A DNA stretch of 64,000 bases, taken from NCBI GenBank assembly GCA_016235595.1, contig JACRJX010000048.1, positions 1 through 64,000 of the forward strand, in the 5' to 3' direction. Numbering within the stretch: position 1 is the first letter of the stretch; every line of letters begins with the position of its first letter. The stretch is from Verrucomicrobiota bacterium. GTDB taxonomy: Bacteria > Verrucomicrobiota > Verrucomicrobiia > CAIQCK01. The notes under the pieces were generated by a model. The model made no database searches, was not told the origin of the DNA, and saw only the letters and a program-made list of their open reading frames with translations. This document shows positions 53,678 through 63,442 of the stretch, in pieces. The translations under genes were made by a program, and so were the position numbers.

Positions 53678-53782
53678 CGGCACACTTGGTTGTCGCTGGA
53701 CGAATGTCCGCGTCCATTGTGCGATGTACCCGGAACATCGTCCTGTGCCACCCGGCGACTCGCTGCCGGGCTGCAAACTGCT

Positions 53783-53810
53783 TTCGACTTCGGCGGCGAT
53801 TGTGTAGATT
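53783..53810 (+). promoter_or_regulatory. Predicted promoter of metallo-beta-lactamase-fold gene
   Basis: TTCGAC (53783-53788), a 16-base spacer and TAGATT (53805-53810). Two starts compete downstream: ATG 53819, eight bases on, and ATG 53837 behind GGAGG. Confidence 0.45.
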
Positions 53811-53836
53811 ACGCCATCATGAGATGGAGGATTTCG

Positions 53837-54571
53837 ATGAAAGCTCTCTGGTGGATGATAATCGGTGGCGGCTGGCTTGGTTTGGCGGGCGGCGCGGCGG
53901 CGGGCGCGGAGCAGGCGCGCGTCCAGTGGTTCGGCCAGTCGTTCTTCCAGTTCACGGCGTCGAATGGCACGCGCGTGGTGATTGACCCGTTCGACAACAC
54001 GTACTTCAACTATCCGATTCCGAAAGACCTCACCGCCGACGTGTTGCTGGTGACGCACGAGCACAACGACCACCGCAACGTCGGCATTATTGGTGGCACG
54101 CCGCTGGTTTGCCGCAGCCAGAAAGGCGTCGGCAAATTCGAACGCGGCGGTGTTACGGTGACCGGCACGGCAGCGTTCCACGACGAGAACCACGGCGCTG
54201 AACGCGGTCCGGATACAATCTATAGCTTCACGATCGACGGCGTCCGCTTCTGCCACGTTGGCGACCTCGGTTGTTTGTTGACCGACGAGCAGATCAAGAA
54301 CATCGGTCCCGTGGACGTGCTGCTGTTGCCGGTCGGGGGATTCTTCACGCTCGACACCGCCAAGCTCGACAAGCTGGTGGCGCAACTCAACCCGCGTGTC
54401 GTGGTGCCGATGCACTTCAAGACGCGTTACACGCCGAAACTGCCAATCGCGACCGTGGATGATTTCCTTCGCGGCAAGAGCAACGTGAAGCAGCTCGGTT
54501 CGGCGGCGTTCACCGTCGGCAAGGCCGATCTGCCGTCGCGGCAGGAAATCTGGGTGTTGGAAATGAAGTAG
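53837..54571 (+). CDS. Exported UlaG-type metallo-beta-lactamase-fold hydrolase
   Basis: 244 residues. Signal peptide (MKALWWMIIGGGWLGLAGGAAA), then VQWFGQSFFQFTASNGTRVV and the metal-binding motif VTHEHNDHRN, the UlaG-like form of HxHxDH. Further histidine/aspartate ligands are in AAFHDENHGAER, CHVGDLGCLL and VVVPMHFKTRY. The family cleaves lactones, phosphodiesters or similar; substrate unknown. Start chosen at 53837 because GGAGG lies six bases upstream; the ATG at 53819 gives the same frame with six extra residues (MRWRIS) and fits the leaderless pattern. Directly downstream, in the same frame, begins the remnant of a cation-efflux gene. Confidence 0.85.
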   Translation: MKALWWMIIGGGWLGLAGGAAAGAEQARVQWFGQSFFQFTASNGTRVVIDPFDNTYFNYPIPKDLTADVLLVTHEHNDHRNVGIIGGTPLVCRSQKGVGKFERGGVTVTGTAAFHDENHGAERGPDTIYSFTIDGVRFCHVGDLGCLLTDEQIKNIGPVDVLLLPVGGFFTLDTAKLDKLVAQLNPRVVVPMHFKTRYTPKLPIATVDDFLRGKSNVKQLGSAAFTVGKADLPSRQEIWVLEMK

Positions 54572-54580
54572 GGAAGACCC

Positions 54581-54760
54581 TTCAAGCCGGGCGTGCTGCA
54601 TATCCAGAAAGTGTTCGCACGCAAGTCCGGATTGGGTATTCTGGTGGACGTCCACCGCGAGATGGACGACAACATGACCGTGCTGGCCAGCTACCGCCTC
54701 GGCCACGACGTCGAAGTGTAGGTCATTCAGGTGCTGGTTCGGAACGAACCTCATCACCGG
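54581..54760 (+). pseudogene. Remnant C-terminal part of a cation diffusion facilitator gene
   Basis: In the frame following the preceding stop codon the sequence reads PGVLHIQKVFARKSGLGILV, then DVHREMDDNMTVLASYRLGH, a TAG at 54719-54721, and VIQVLVRNEPHH. This matches the C-terminal domain of CDF transporters, including the intact gene at 41455 (VRKSGLGLCMDIHVEVDG and VVVHVEPNPP). The membrane part is gone, about 15 codons are missing near the TAG, and no start is present, so the gene is dead. Confidence 0.75.
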
Positions 54761-54849
54761 GCGGTGTGCGAAGGCTGCCGTCCGAACGCGGCGCCACACT
54801 GGCAAATCTGTAGCGGCGGTTTGTGACCGCCATAGCGACAAAGGAAGAA

Positions 54850-55614
54850 ATGAAAGACAACAAGACGATTCTGGCCATCATGGCCCATCCCGACGATATC
54901 GAATTTCTCTGCGGTGGCACGCTCGCGTTATTGGCGAAGAAAGGCTACCACATCCACATGGCCCACGTCGCCGCCGGCGACTGCGGCACGTTGGAATACA
55001 GTTCTGACGACATCGCCCGCATCCGGTTCGAGGAGGCGCGCCGCGCCGCCGCCGTCATCGGCGCGAAGCACTATTGCTGCGGCGCGCGCGACGGTCTGGT
55101 CCTGTATGACAGGCCGACGCTCCGTACTGTCATCGAACTGGTCCGGCGCGTGAATCCGTTCCTCGTCTTCACAAACTCGCCGGTGTGCTACATGGTGGAC
55201 CATGAAATGACCTCGCAGCTTGTGCGGATGGCCACGTTCATCGGCGGCGCGCCGAACCTGCAGACGTTGATCACGCCGCCAGCCCGCCCCACGGGCGGCG
55301 TGCCGTATCTCTACTATGCCGATGCCATCGACATGAAAGACCACTTCGGACGGCCTATCCAAGCCGGCTTCTACGTGGACATCACACCGGCGATCAAGAC
55401 CAAGGAGCGAATGGTCAAGTGCCACGCCAGCCAGCGCAACTGGATGCGGTCACATCACAAGGTGGACGAATACATCCTGAACATGCGGCGCTGGGGCACG
55501 ACCAACGGCCAGCACTGCGGCGTGAAGTTTGCCGAAGGTTTCCGCCAGCACCTCGGCCATGCTTATCCGCAGGACAACAAGCTCGCCGAAATCCTCGACG
55601 TGATTCCGGCGTGA
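54850..55614 (+). CDS. PIG-L/LmbE family deacetylase
   Basis: 254 residues. The zinc-binding motif AHPDD (residues 12-16, in ILAIMAHPDDIEF) and the second site in YMVDHEMTSQL identify the PIG-L/LmbE family, which removes N-acetyl groups from sugars such as GlcNAc derivatives (as in bacillithiol or mycothiol pathways) or from other small amides. No signal peptide, so cytoplasmic. The ATG at 54850 is preceded by AAAGGAAGAA; an upstream GTG at 54823 is less likely. The stop overlaps the start of the endonuclease IV gene by 4 bases (GTGA). Substrate not determinable; a sugar amine is plausible here. Confidence 0.9.
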   Translation: MKDNKTILAIMAHPDDIEFLCGGTLALLAKKGYHIHMAHVAAGDCGTLEYSSDDIARIRFEEARRAAAVIGAKHYCCGARDGLVLYDRPTLRTVIELVRRVNPFLVFTNSPVCYMVDHEMTSQLVRMATFIGGAPNLQTLITPPARPTGGVPYLYYADAIDMKDHFGRPIQAGFYVDITPAIKTKERMVKCHASQRNWMRSHHKVDEYILNMRRWGTTNGQHCGVKFAEGFRQHLGHAYPQDNKLAEILDVIPA

Positions 55615-56465
55615 AACTCGGCGCGCACATGTCCATCGCCGGCGGCGTGGACAAGGCGGTTGAGCGCGGTCAACGCACCGGTTGCGAGGTGATCCAGATT
55701 TTCACTCGCGGCAACATGCAGTGGCGCTCCCGGCCGCTGCGCGCGGAGGAAATCGTCGCGTTCAAGGCACGGCGCACGGAGACCGGTATCGCGCCGGTGT
55801 TTGCACACGATAGCTATCTCATCAACCTCGGCGCGACCAACCCGGTCACGCTGCGCATGAGCATTGACGGCATGGTGGACGAGGTGCAGCGCGCCGACGC
55901 GCTCGGCTTGCCGTTTGTCGTCAGCCATCCCGGCGCGCACATGGGCGCGGGCGAGGACGCGGGCCTGCGGCGGATTGCCGACAGTCTGAAGGAGGTGTTC
56001 CGACAGACGAAGAACTCGCCCGTGAAGATCGCGCTCGAAACGACCGCCGGCCAGGGCACCAACCTTGGTTACCGCTTCGAGCATCTCGCCGACATCATCG
56101 CGCGCGTGGGCCCGGAGCGGCTCGCCGTCTGCGTGGACACCTGTCATCTGCTCGCCGCCGGCTACGACATTCGCGAACCGAAGAGTTTCGCCGCCGTCGC
56201 GAAGGAATTCGGTCGCGTCATCGGCTGGAAGTTTCTCGCTGCCGTCCACCTCAACGACTCGAAGACGCCGCTCGGCTCGCGTGTGGACCGCCACGAGCAC
56301 ATCGGCAAGGGCCACATCGGCAAGGAGGCGTTCCGGCTCGTCCTCAACCACCCGCACTTCTCGCGAGTGCCCGGTGTGCTGGAAACGCCGAAAGGCGACT
56401 TCGAGGACGTGAGTCCCCTCGACAAGGACAACCTCCGTCTGCTGCGTTCGCTCGTAAAGCGTTGA
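55611..56465 (+). CDS. nfo: Endonuclease IV (AP endonuclease)
   Basis: 284 residues, the usual length. Cleaves DNA at abasic sites in base-excision repair. Starts at GTG inside the previous stop: VKLGAHMSIAGGVDKAVERG is the standard N-terminus. Metal-site residues appear in VSHPGAHMGAGEDAGL, IALETTAGQGTNLGYRF, VCVDTCHLLAAGYD, AVHLNDSKTPLGSRVDRHEH and GVLETPKGDFEDV, so the three-zinc site is complete. Coupled to the PIG-L gene by a 4-base overlap. Identification secure. Confidence 0.95.
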   Translation: MKLGAHMSIAGGVDKAVERGQRTGCEVIQIFTRGNMQWRSRPLRAEEIVAFKARRTETGIAPVFAHDSYLINLGATNPVTLRMSIDGMVDEVQRADALGLPFVVSHPGAHMGAGEDAGLRRIADSLKEVFRQTKNSPVKIALETTAGQGTNLGYRFEHLADIIARVGPERLAVCVDTCHLLAAGYDIREPKSFAAVAKEFGRVIGWKFLAAVHLNDSKTPLGSRVDRHEHIGKGHIGKEAFRLVLNHPHFSRVPGVLETPKGDFEDVSPLDKDNLRLLRSLVKR

Positions 56466-56557
56466 CCGCGAGCGGGTTGAATCGCGGCTTCTTGTTGAAT
56501 TGCCTCCTGCCCAACATGGCGTTCGCTTTCCCTCCGCAGTGCATGTAAAGTCAGCAA

Positions 56558-57880
<1,323 letters not shown>

Positions 57881-57893
57881 TGCCAGGCGGCCG

Positions 57894-57921
57894 TTGCATT
57901 GGCGCGGGGTTCCGTTCTAGG
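57894..57921 (+). promoter_or_regulatory. Predicted promoter of HAD hydrolase gene
   Basis: TTGCAT (57894-57899), a 16-base spacer and TCTAGG (57916-57921). Ten bases lie between the -10 box and the ATG at 57932; the alternative TTG start at 57899 would overlap the -35. Confidence 0.5.
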
Positions 57922-57931
57922 CTGCCGGGAC

Positions 57932-58594
57932 ATGAAGGCGCTTATTTTTGATCTCGACGGGACGTTGGTTGACACGGTTTATCCGCATGTGCTGGCGTGG
58001 CAGTTGGCATTCGCGGAGGCGGGTATGCCGATTGAGGGCTGGCGGTTGCACCGGCGCATGGGGATGAGCGGCGGCCTGTTCAAACGCGCCGCCGCCCGTG
58101 AATTGGGCCGTAACCTCAGTGACGAAGAAGTCCGTGTCCTTGACAGCCGCCACGCGGAATTCTTTCACCAACTCATGCCGGTGCCCCGGCCGCTGCCGGG
58201 TGCGGTGGAACTGCTGCGATTCTTGCGCGAGAACAAAATCATCCACGGCATCGCCACCTCCAACCGCCGGCCGATGATGAATCCGGCCCTCGAAGTGCTG
58301 GGTGTCGGCAGCGAGACGGTTGTGGTGGAACGCACGGACGTGGCGCGCGCGAAGCCGGAGCCGGACTTGTTCATCGAGTGCCAGCAGCGGCTCGGTGTGC
58401 GGCCGGAGGAATGCTATGTCGTCGGCGACGCGGTGTGGGACCTCATGGGCGCGCGCCGGGCTCAGATGCTTGGCATTGGTCTGCTCAGCGGCGGCTACGG
58501 CGAGGATGAGTTGATTCGCGCCGGCGCGTTTCGCGTCTTCCGTGACGCAGCCGCCCTTCAGAACTGGCTCGACGAACTGGGCTTGCTGCCCTGA
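57932..58594 (+). CDS. HAD superfamily phosphatase (subfamily IA)
   Basis: 220 residues. Motif I is ALIFDLDGTLVDT with the nucleophile aspartate; motif II lies in IIHGIATSNRRPM; motif III in ARAKPEPDLFIECQQRLGV; motif IV in CYVVGDAVWDLMGARRAQM. An alpha-helical cap (FAEAGMPIEGWRLHRRMG) is inserted after motif I, as in phosphoglycolate phosphatase or beta-phosphoglucomutase relatives. Acts on a phosphorylated metabolite in the cytoplasm; substrate unknown. The ATG at 57932 is fixed by the promoter position and by motif I beginning at once. Confidence 0.9.
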   Translation: MKALIFDLDGTLVDTVYPHVLAWQLAFAEAGMPIEGWRLHRRMGMSGGLFKRAAARELGRNLSDEEVRVLDSRHAEFFHQLMPVPRPLPGAVELLRFLRENKIIHGIATSNRRPMMNPALEVLGVGSETVVVERTDVARAKPEPDLFIECQQRLGVRPEECYVVGDAVWDLMGARRAQMLGIGLLSGGYGEDELIRAGAFRVFRDAAALQNWLDELGLLP

Positions 58595-58645
58595 TCCGCA
58601 CTCGTGCTGCCGGTGGAAACACTCCCGGCATTCGCCAGACCGAGT

Positions 58646-58999
58646 CTACTGTTGCGGCGGCGGCGGGCGTTGTTGGCCGCCTTCTCGCGAAGACCGGGGC
58701 GGCGTCGGCATTTCCAGTTCAGCTTTACCCTGCAACTTCAGCTCCTTGATGTCGTATTTGTAGAGTGTATTGCCGCGCAGGATGAAAACGTAATCCGCCG
58801 TGGCAGTCATTTGCGCCTGCATGCCCATCATCGGCCGAAATTGCTGCGGGTTGCGTCCGGGACTCTGGTTTCCGCCAGGGCCTTCGTTGCCGTCTTGAGG
58901 CGGACGCGGAGGCTGGGCATCCTGCGCACCCAGCCAGCCCGCCGTCGAAAGCGCCACGATGCCGGCCACCATCCATCCAAACCAATGTTGTCGAGTCAT
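58646..58999 (-). CDS. Small secreted Pro/Gln/Gly-rich protein
   Basis: 117 residues with a signal peptide (HWFGWMVAGIVALSTAGWLG). The mature protein has a disordered Pro/Gly/Gln/Asn-rich segment, a short beta element (ADYVFILRGNTLYKYDIKEL) that looks like one propeller-type strand pair, and a Pro/Gln tail. No family can be named, though I recall similar small proteins from Verrucomicrobiota and Planctomycetota genomes. The ATG at 58999 is preceded by GGAG at a proper distance. It lies convergent to the HAD gene. Confidence 0.7.
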   Translation of the reverse strand: MTRQHWFGWMVAGIVALSTAGWLGAQDAQPPRPPQDGNEGPGGNQSPGRNPQQFRPMMGMQAQMTATADYVFILRGNTLYKYDIKELKLQGKAELEMPTPPRSSREGGQQRPPPPQQ

Positions 59000-59118
59000 G
59001 TTGTTCTCCAGTTAAAGGTTCGCCGTTAGAACGCACGGTCCGGGAGTTTATTGGTGATACGGAGGAATCCGGAGTTCCCGCTGGAGAAAAGAAACCTCCG
59101 CAGGCACACTCGGCACGC

Positions 59119-60117
59119 ATGGAACCACGCCCAACTGTTTCGCTGATGACGAGCTTCTGTCTGGCCATCGCTGTCTGCGTGTGCAGCCACGCTGCCGAGC
59201 CGTCGGCTGGCGCGGGCAAGTTCACGCTCACGGTGCTGGACATTCCCGACATCCATCGCGGTGCGGGGCTCGCGCTGGTGATGCAGACGCCGGGCGGCCG
59301 CACGTTTCTCTACGACACCGGCAACGGTTATCCCTCGGCGACCAACGTTTCCGGTTGGGCTTGCGATCACAACAGCGGGCGGGACTTGATCGCGCCGTTG
59401 CTGCGCGCACGCGGTGTGAAGGAAATCGACGGCGTCGTCATCAGCCATGCGCACTACGATCACTTCGGTGGATTCGTCTGGCTCGTGGACCATTTTCCGA
59501 TTCGCAAGCTCTACGATCCCGGCTACGAGATGCCCGGCCGGGCGAGTGGCCACTACGGCGGCGAGTTGGGCCACTATGCGCAACTGCGCCAACAGTTCAA
59601 ACAGCGGCCCGGCGCGTATCAGGCGGCGCACGCTGGCGACAAGCTCGCGTGGGACGACCGGCTCGACGTGGAAGTGCTTGCGCCGCCGAAGGAGTTTTTC
59701 CACGAGCGTCATCCGGAAAAGCGCTCGAAGAACGATCCCCCCGCGCACTACCTGCTCAACGCCAACGCAATGATCCTTCGCATCCAGCACGGCAAGGTCG
59801 TCTTCGTGCTCGGCGGCGACATCGAAGCTGAGGACCAAAAACTCAGCCTGCTGCCGTCGTTGCCGCCGGGCAAGCTCAAGTGCGACGTGCTGGTTGCGCC
59901 GGGCCACGGCATCCACGCGATTCCGGAGTTTGCGGAGGCGGCGCGGCCCAAGGTGGCGGTGGCGAGCCTGTTCGCGCGTTGGGCGAAAGGCATTCCCGCG
60001 TGGAAGGTCTATGGCGCGGTCGGCGCGAAGGTGTATGTCACCGGCGCGCATGGCAAAGTGGAGATCGTCTCCGACGGCGAGGGCTTCACAACGAAGGTGG
60101 AGCGGGAGCAAAAGTAG
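59119..60117 (+). CDS. Exported ComEC/Rec2-like metallo-beta-lactamase-fold protein
   Basis: 332 residues. Signal peptide (MTSFCLAIAVCVCSHAAE, beginning at residue 10), then FTLTVLDIPDIHRGAGLALV, FLYDTGNGYP and the metal motif VVISHAHYDHFGG, followed by AMILRIQHGKVVFVLGGDIE and DVLVAPGHGIHAIPEFAEAA. This is the pattern of the stand-alone hydrolase domain of ComEC. Target is probably a phosphodiester. The start at 59119 is listed; ATG 59146 is also possible and begins the hydrophobic segment directly. It is followed by a REP-like palindrome and the promoter of the agarase-like gene. Confidence 0.82.
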   Translation: MEPRPTVSLMTSFCLAIAVCVCSHAAEPSAGAGKFTLTVLDIPDIHRGAGLALVMQTPGGRTFLYDTGNGYPSATNVSGWACDHNSGRDLIAPLLRARGVKEIDGVVISHAHYDHFGGFVWLVDHFPIRKLYDPGYEMPGRASGHYGGELGHYAQLRQQFKQRPGAYQAAHAGDKLAWDDRLDVEVLAPPKEFFHERHPEKRSKNDPPAHYLLNANAMILRIQHGKVVFVLGGDIEAEDQKLSLLPSLPPGKLKCDVLVAPGHGIHAIPEFAEAARPKVAVASLFARWAKGIPAWKVYGAVGAKVYVTGAHGKVEIVSDGEGFTTKVEREQK

Positions 60118-60119
60118 AA

Positions 60120-60134
60120 CAGGCATCCTGCCTG
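60120..60134. repeat. REP-like palindrome
   Basis: CAGGCA-TCC-TGCCTG, directly after the stop codon of the ComEC-like gene. It shares the core AACAGGCATCC(C/T)GCCTG with the first palindrome of the pair at 35044-35113. Confidence 0.6.
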
Positions 60135-60150
60135 CCCCACAGTCCGCGCG

Positions 60151-60178
60151 TTGACGCACGCAGCTGAGCCGCTATGAT
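60151..60178 (+). promoter_or_regulatory. Strong predicted promoter, leaderless start
   Basis: TTGACG (60151-60156), a 16-base spacer and TATGAT (60173-60178), close to consensus. Seven bases separate the -10 box from the ATG at 60186, so transcription should begin at or next to that codon. An in-frame ATG at 60174 lies inside the -10 box and cannot be the start. Confidence 0.75.
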
Positions 60179-60185
60179 GCGACGC

Positions 60186-63100
60186 ATGACTCGGCTTTTC
60201 TCTTTCGCTTTGGCGTGGTTCCTTTTCTCTCAGTCTGCAACGGCGCTGGCTGGCGACAGCGCGGCGCAAACGCTCCGCGACGATTTTTCCAGCTACGCGG
60301 CCGGTTCCGACGGCGCGCCCGCATGGGATACGCAGAGCGTCGGCTGGGAGATCTACGAGGGCAGCTGCATTGGCGACAGCGGTGTGAGCGTCTGGCGCGC
60401 GGCGCCGTTTGCGTCGGCCGTCACGTTCGCGTGCGATGTCACCGTGCTGGAGCAACTCAAGGGTGATTGGCTTATCGCGGGCATTGGTCTGCAGGCCGAC
60501 GAAAAAAACTACTGGGCCGTCAATCTCGTCGCCGCGCCCGAAGCGAAGCAGCGCCGGCACATGGCGGAGTTGAACGAATCACATGATGGCCATTGGCTGG
60601 CTGCCAGCAGCGACAACACGCGGCTCAAGCCGCTGCCCGGCCGGGGCGGATTCGATTGGCAACTCAATCAGACCTACCGCTTCGAGATCAGTCTCACGGC
60701 CAGCAATATCACCGCGCGCATCACGCAAGGCGCGAACGAACTCGCGCGTTTTGGCTTTACGCTTTCTTCCTCGACGCCCGCTGTCCGCGCCGGCCGGCCC
60801 ACGCTGCGGGCCAACGGGCTTCGCGTCCGCTTCGACAACGCCACCGTCACCGTCCAACAAACCGCGCCGGAACCGAAGCCTGAGCCGCGGAAGTTTCCCG
60901 CGTGGGTTTCCCGCAAAGGCAAACCGATCGCGAAAGCCGCGGGCTTCTTCCGCACTGCCGAGAAGGATGGACGCTGGTGGCTCGTGGACCCGGAGGGCAA
61001 ACCGTTCTTCGATGTCGGCACCGACCACGTCAACTACCGCGCCCACTGGTGCGAGTCGCTCGGCTACGCGCCGTATCATCGCAATGCCGCGGCGAAGTTC
61101 GGCAGCGAAGAGGCGTGGGCCGCCAGTGCCATTGAGCGGCTTTTGGCGTGGGGCTTCAACACGCTGCCCGCCGGCCACACCCCGTTGTTGCGTCACCGCG
61201 GCCTGCCGCACATTCTCTTCGCGTCGTTCGGCACGAGTTTCGCCAAACGCGAGTGGATCGCCGAGCCGATTCATTGGACTGGCTTCCCCGATGTGTTCAG
61301 CCGGCGCTGGCCGGCGCATTGCCGCGTCGTTGCTCGCAAGATGGCGCAGGAGAGCCGCGGCGACCCGTGGTGCCTCGGCACATTCCTCGACAACGAGCTG
61401 GAGTGGTATGGCAAGAAGGGCCATCTCGTGGACGACATCTTCAAGCTCCCGCCAGCCGCGCCAGCCAAGCGCGCGTTGCTCGACTGGCTGCTGAAACGCT
61501 GCGGCAATCTCGCCGGGGTCAACCGCCGACTTGGCACGAACTTCGCCGATGAGCGGGCGTTTCTGGCCTCGATCGTCGTGCCGGAATCGTCCGATGCGTT
61601 GACCGAAGTGCGCGATGGTTTTCTTGCCGAGATCGCGGAGCGTTACTTCAGTGTGCCGGCGAACGCGCTGCGCGAGGCCGATCCCGACCATCTTGTGCTC
61701 GGCTGCCGTTTCGCGGGCCGCACGCCGGAACCGGTGTTGGCGGCGGCGGGCAAATACAACGATGTGTTCACGTTCAACACCTACCCGCGCGTGGATTTCG
61801 AGAACACCTGGCGGCCCGACGGCACTGGTGGCGTGGTGCAGCGCGTGCCGCGCGAACTGGCGGACATGTATCGCGTCGTGCGCCGGCCCATGATCATTAC
61901 CGAGTGGAGCTTCCCCGCGCTCGACAGCGGCCTGCCGTGCAAGCACGGCGCGGGCATGCGCGTGGACACACAGGAGCAGAAAGCCGCCTGCTACCGCATC
62001 TTCGCCAACGCGATGAGCGATCTGCCGTTCATGGTCGGCTATCATTATTTCATGTGGGCTGACGAACCAGCGCCCGGCATCAGCTCAACGTTTCCCGAGG
62101 ACAGCAACTACGGCCTCGTGAACGAGAAGGACGAGACTTACGAAACGCTGGTGAAGACCGCCACCGAGGTCAACCGCGCTGCCGCCGCGCGTCACGCCCG
62201 CAGCATCTTCTCGGGTGACATAGAGCTTCGGTCTGCAAAGAACGCCGTGGAATTGGTGAACACGAACGCCATCGCCGCACGCGGCAACCTGCGCGTCACG
62301 GTCGCCGGCAAGAGCCGTGTGGAAGAGGTGACGCTCAAACCAAAAAGCACCCGCCGCGTCGCAGTCGCCACCAAAGGCTCATGGTGCGCCGAGCTGCAAC
62401 AATGGGACGGCACGAAGTCGCGGCTCGTTGGTGGCCAGACGCTCGGCTCATTCGACATTGCCAACGCCTCCGCCTCGACACTGGATGATGTGCCGGTGGT
62501 GCTCGACGGTCCACCGGTGACGGCGGCGATGATCATGCAGTTGAAGCCGGCCCGTACGCTGACGCTCGCCGCCCTGACGGCCGCGTTTGCCGAAGTCGGA
62601 CGACTTGAGTTGAAAGCCGGCGGTGCGACATGGCTCTGCGAGCGCAAGGACGGCAGCCTCTTCGACAGCATCCGCGCCGGCGACCTGCCACTGGGCCGGC
62701 TGGCATTTGCGGTGCACCAAAAGGTTAACGGGCACGATTACTGGGCGGAATCGGACCGTGTGGTCTCGCTCCGCATGCAGGAGCAAGCCGACGCGTGGAT
62801 CATTGAGGCGGTCGTCGAGCGTGCGGGTGGGCCGGCGCGTTTCCGTGCGGGGCTTCGCGCGGCGGTCTTCAAGCGCGGCGGCCTTGCGCTTGTGAAGCCG
62901 CTGTGGGTTGAGAATACCGATTCGCGTTCGTGGTTGTTTGCCGATGTGTTCTGGTTCTGCCGGCCGGCGATCGGCGGTTCCACCGCTGACGACGTCGTGG
63001 GCGGCGTGAACGTGCCGAACTACTACCGGGCGGCACAATTTGTCACCGATGGCAAACTGGGCGGTTGCTTTGGCGCGGTGAGCCAGTCCGACGGCTGGCG

Positions 63101-63323
63101 CGTCCTGTTTTGGAAGGACAAGAGCATTCATCCGGATGTTTACCGAAAGGTGGACCGTGAGTTGCGCGCCGGACAGCGGCATGAATGCGGCGACATGCCT
63201 TACGTCTGGATCTATGCGTTGCGCGACGCCAACGGCTGGCGCGATGTGGCGCGGCGCAGCCAGCAGGCCGCGCAAGGTTTGCTGACCGCCGAGTCGGTGA
63301 AAGCAAGGCCGGCGGCGGAATAG
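60186..63323 (+). CDS. Secreted agarase-like clan GH-A glycoside hydrolase
   Basis: 1045 residues. Signal peptide (MTRLFSFALAWFLFSQSATA); an N-terminal beta-sandwich (about 25-220); then a TIM barrel opening with FFRTAEKDGRWWLVDPEGKP and FFDVGTDHVNYRAHW, wording typical of agarase-like (GH50/GH86-related) proteins. Probable acid/base Glu404 in GTFLDNELEWYG and nucleophile Glu573 in MIITEWSFPALD. The C-terminal ~350 residues are beta-rich, with VRVGG-type ligand loops but no named domain. The start is fixed by the promoter. Likely attacks a galactan or a sulfated algal polymer; the exact substrate is unknown. Preceded by a promoter with no leader. Confidence 0.78.
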   Translation: MTRLFSFALAWFLFSQSATALAGDSAAQTLRDDFSSYAAGSDGAPAWDTQSVGWEIYEGSCIGDSGVSVWRAAPFASAVTFACDVTVLEQLKGDWLIAGIGLQADEKNYWAVNLVAAPEAKQRRHMAELNESHDGHWLAASSDNTRLKPLPGRGGFDWQLNQTYRFEISLTASNITARITQGANELARFGFTLSSSTPAVRAGRPTLRANGLRVRFDNATVTVQQTAPEPKPEPRKFPAWVSRKGKPIAKAAGFFRTAEKDGRWWLVDPEGKPFFDVGTDHVNYRAHWCESLGYAPYHRNAAAKFGSEEAWAASAIERLLAWGFNTLPAGHTPLLRHRGLPHILFASFGTSFAKREWIAEPIHWTGFPDVFSRRWPAHCRVVARKMAQESRGDPWCLGTFLDNELEWYGKKGHLVDDIFKLPPAAPAKRALLDWLLKRCGNLAGVNRRLGTNFADERAFLASIVVPESSDALTEVRDGFLAEIAERYFSVPANALREADPDHLVLGCRFAGRTPEPVLAAAGKYNDVFTFNTYPRVDFENTWRPDGTGGVVQRVPRELADMYRVVRRPMIITEWSFPALDSGLPCKHGAGMRVDTQEQKAACYRIFANAMSDLPFMVGYHYFMWADEPAPGISSTFPEDSNYGLVNEKDETYETLVKTATEVNRAAAARHARSIFSGDIELRSAKNAVELVNTNAIAARGNLRVTVAGKSRVEEVTLKPKSTRRVAVATKGSWCAELQQWDGTKSRLVGGQTLGSFDIANASASTLDDVPVVLDGPPVTAAMIMQLKPARTLTLAALTAAFAEVGRLELKAGGATWLCERKDGSLFDSIRAGDLPLGRLAFAVHQKVNGHDYWAESDRVVSLRMQEQADAWIIEAVVERAGGPARFRAGLRAAVFKRGGLALVKPLWVENTDSRSWLFADVFWFCRPAIGGSTADDVVGGVNVPNYYRAAQFVTDGKLGGCFGAVSQSDGWRVLFWKDKSIHPDVYRKVDRELRAGQRHECGDMPYVWIYALRDANGWRDVARRSQQAAQGLLTAESVKARPAAE

Positions 63324-63442
63324 CCAGCACCCGCCTCCTTGGCACTCTCCTTATCGGATTTTTTCAAAACTTTTCTCTAAGAAAACGCCGGCTGGCGCGT
63401 TACTCTCGGTGACAGGCAGTGCTGTCTGACGATGAGTCACGC

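Noticed and set aside
52376..54841. 821-codon open frame on the minus strand
   Set aside because: It lies opposite three well-supported plus-strand genes, has arginine/histidine/valine-rich composition without any motif, and results from the high G+C third-position bias.
60174..60185. Earlier in-frame ATG of the agarase-like gene
   Set aside because: It lies inside the TATGAT -10 box, and the signal peptide begins at 60186.
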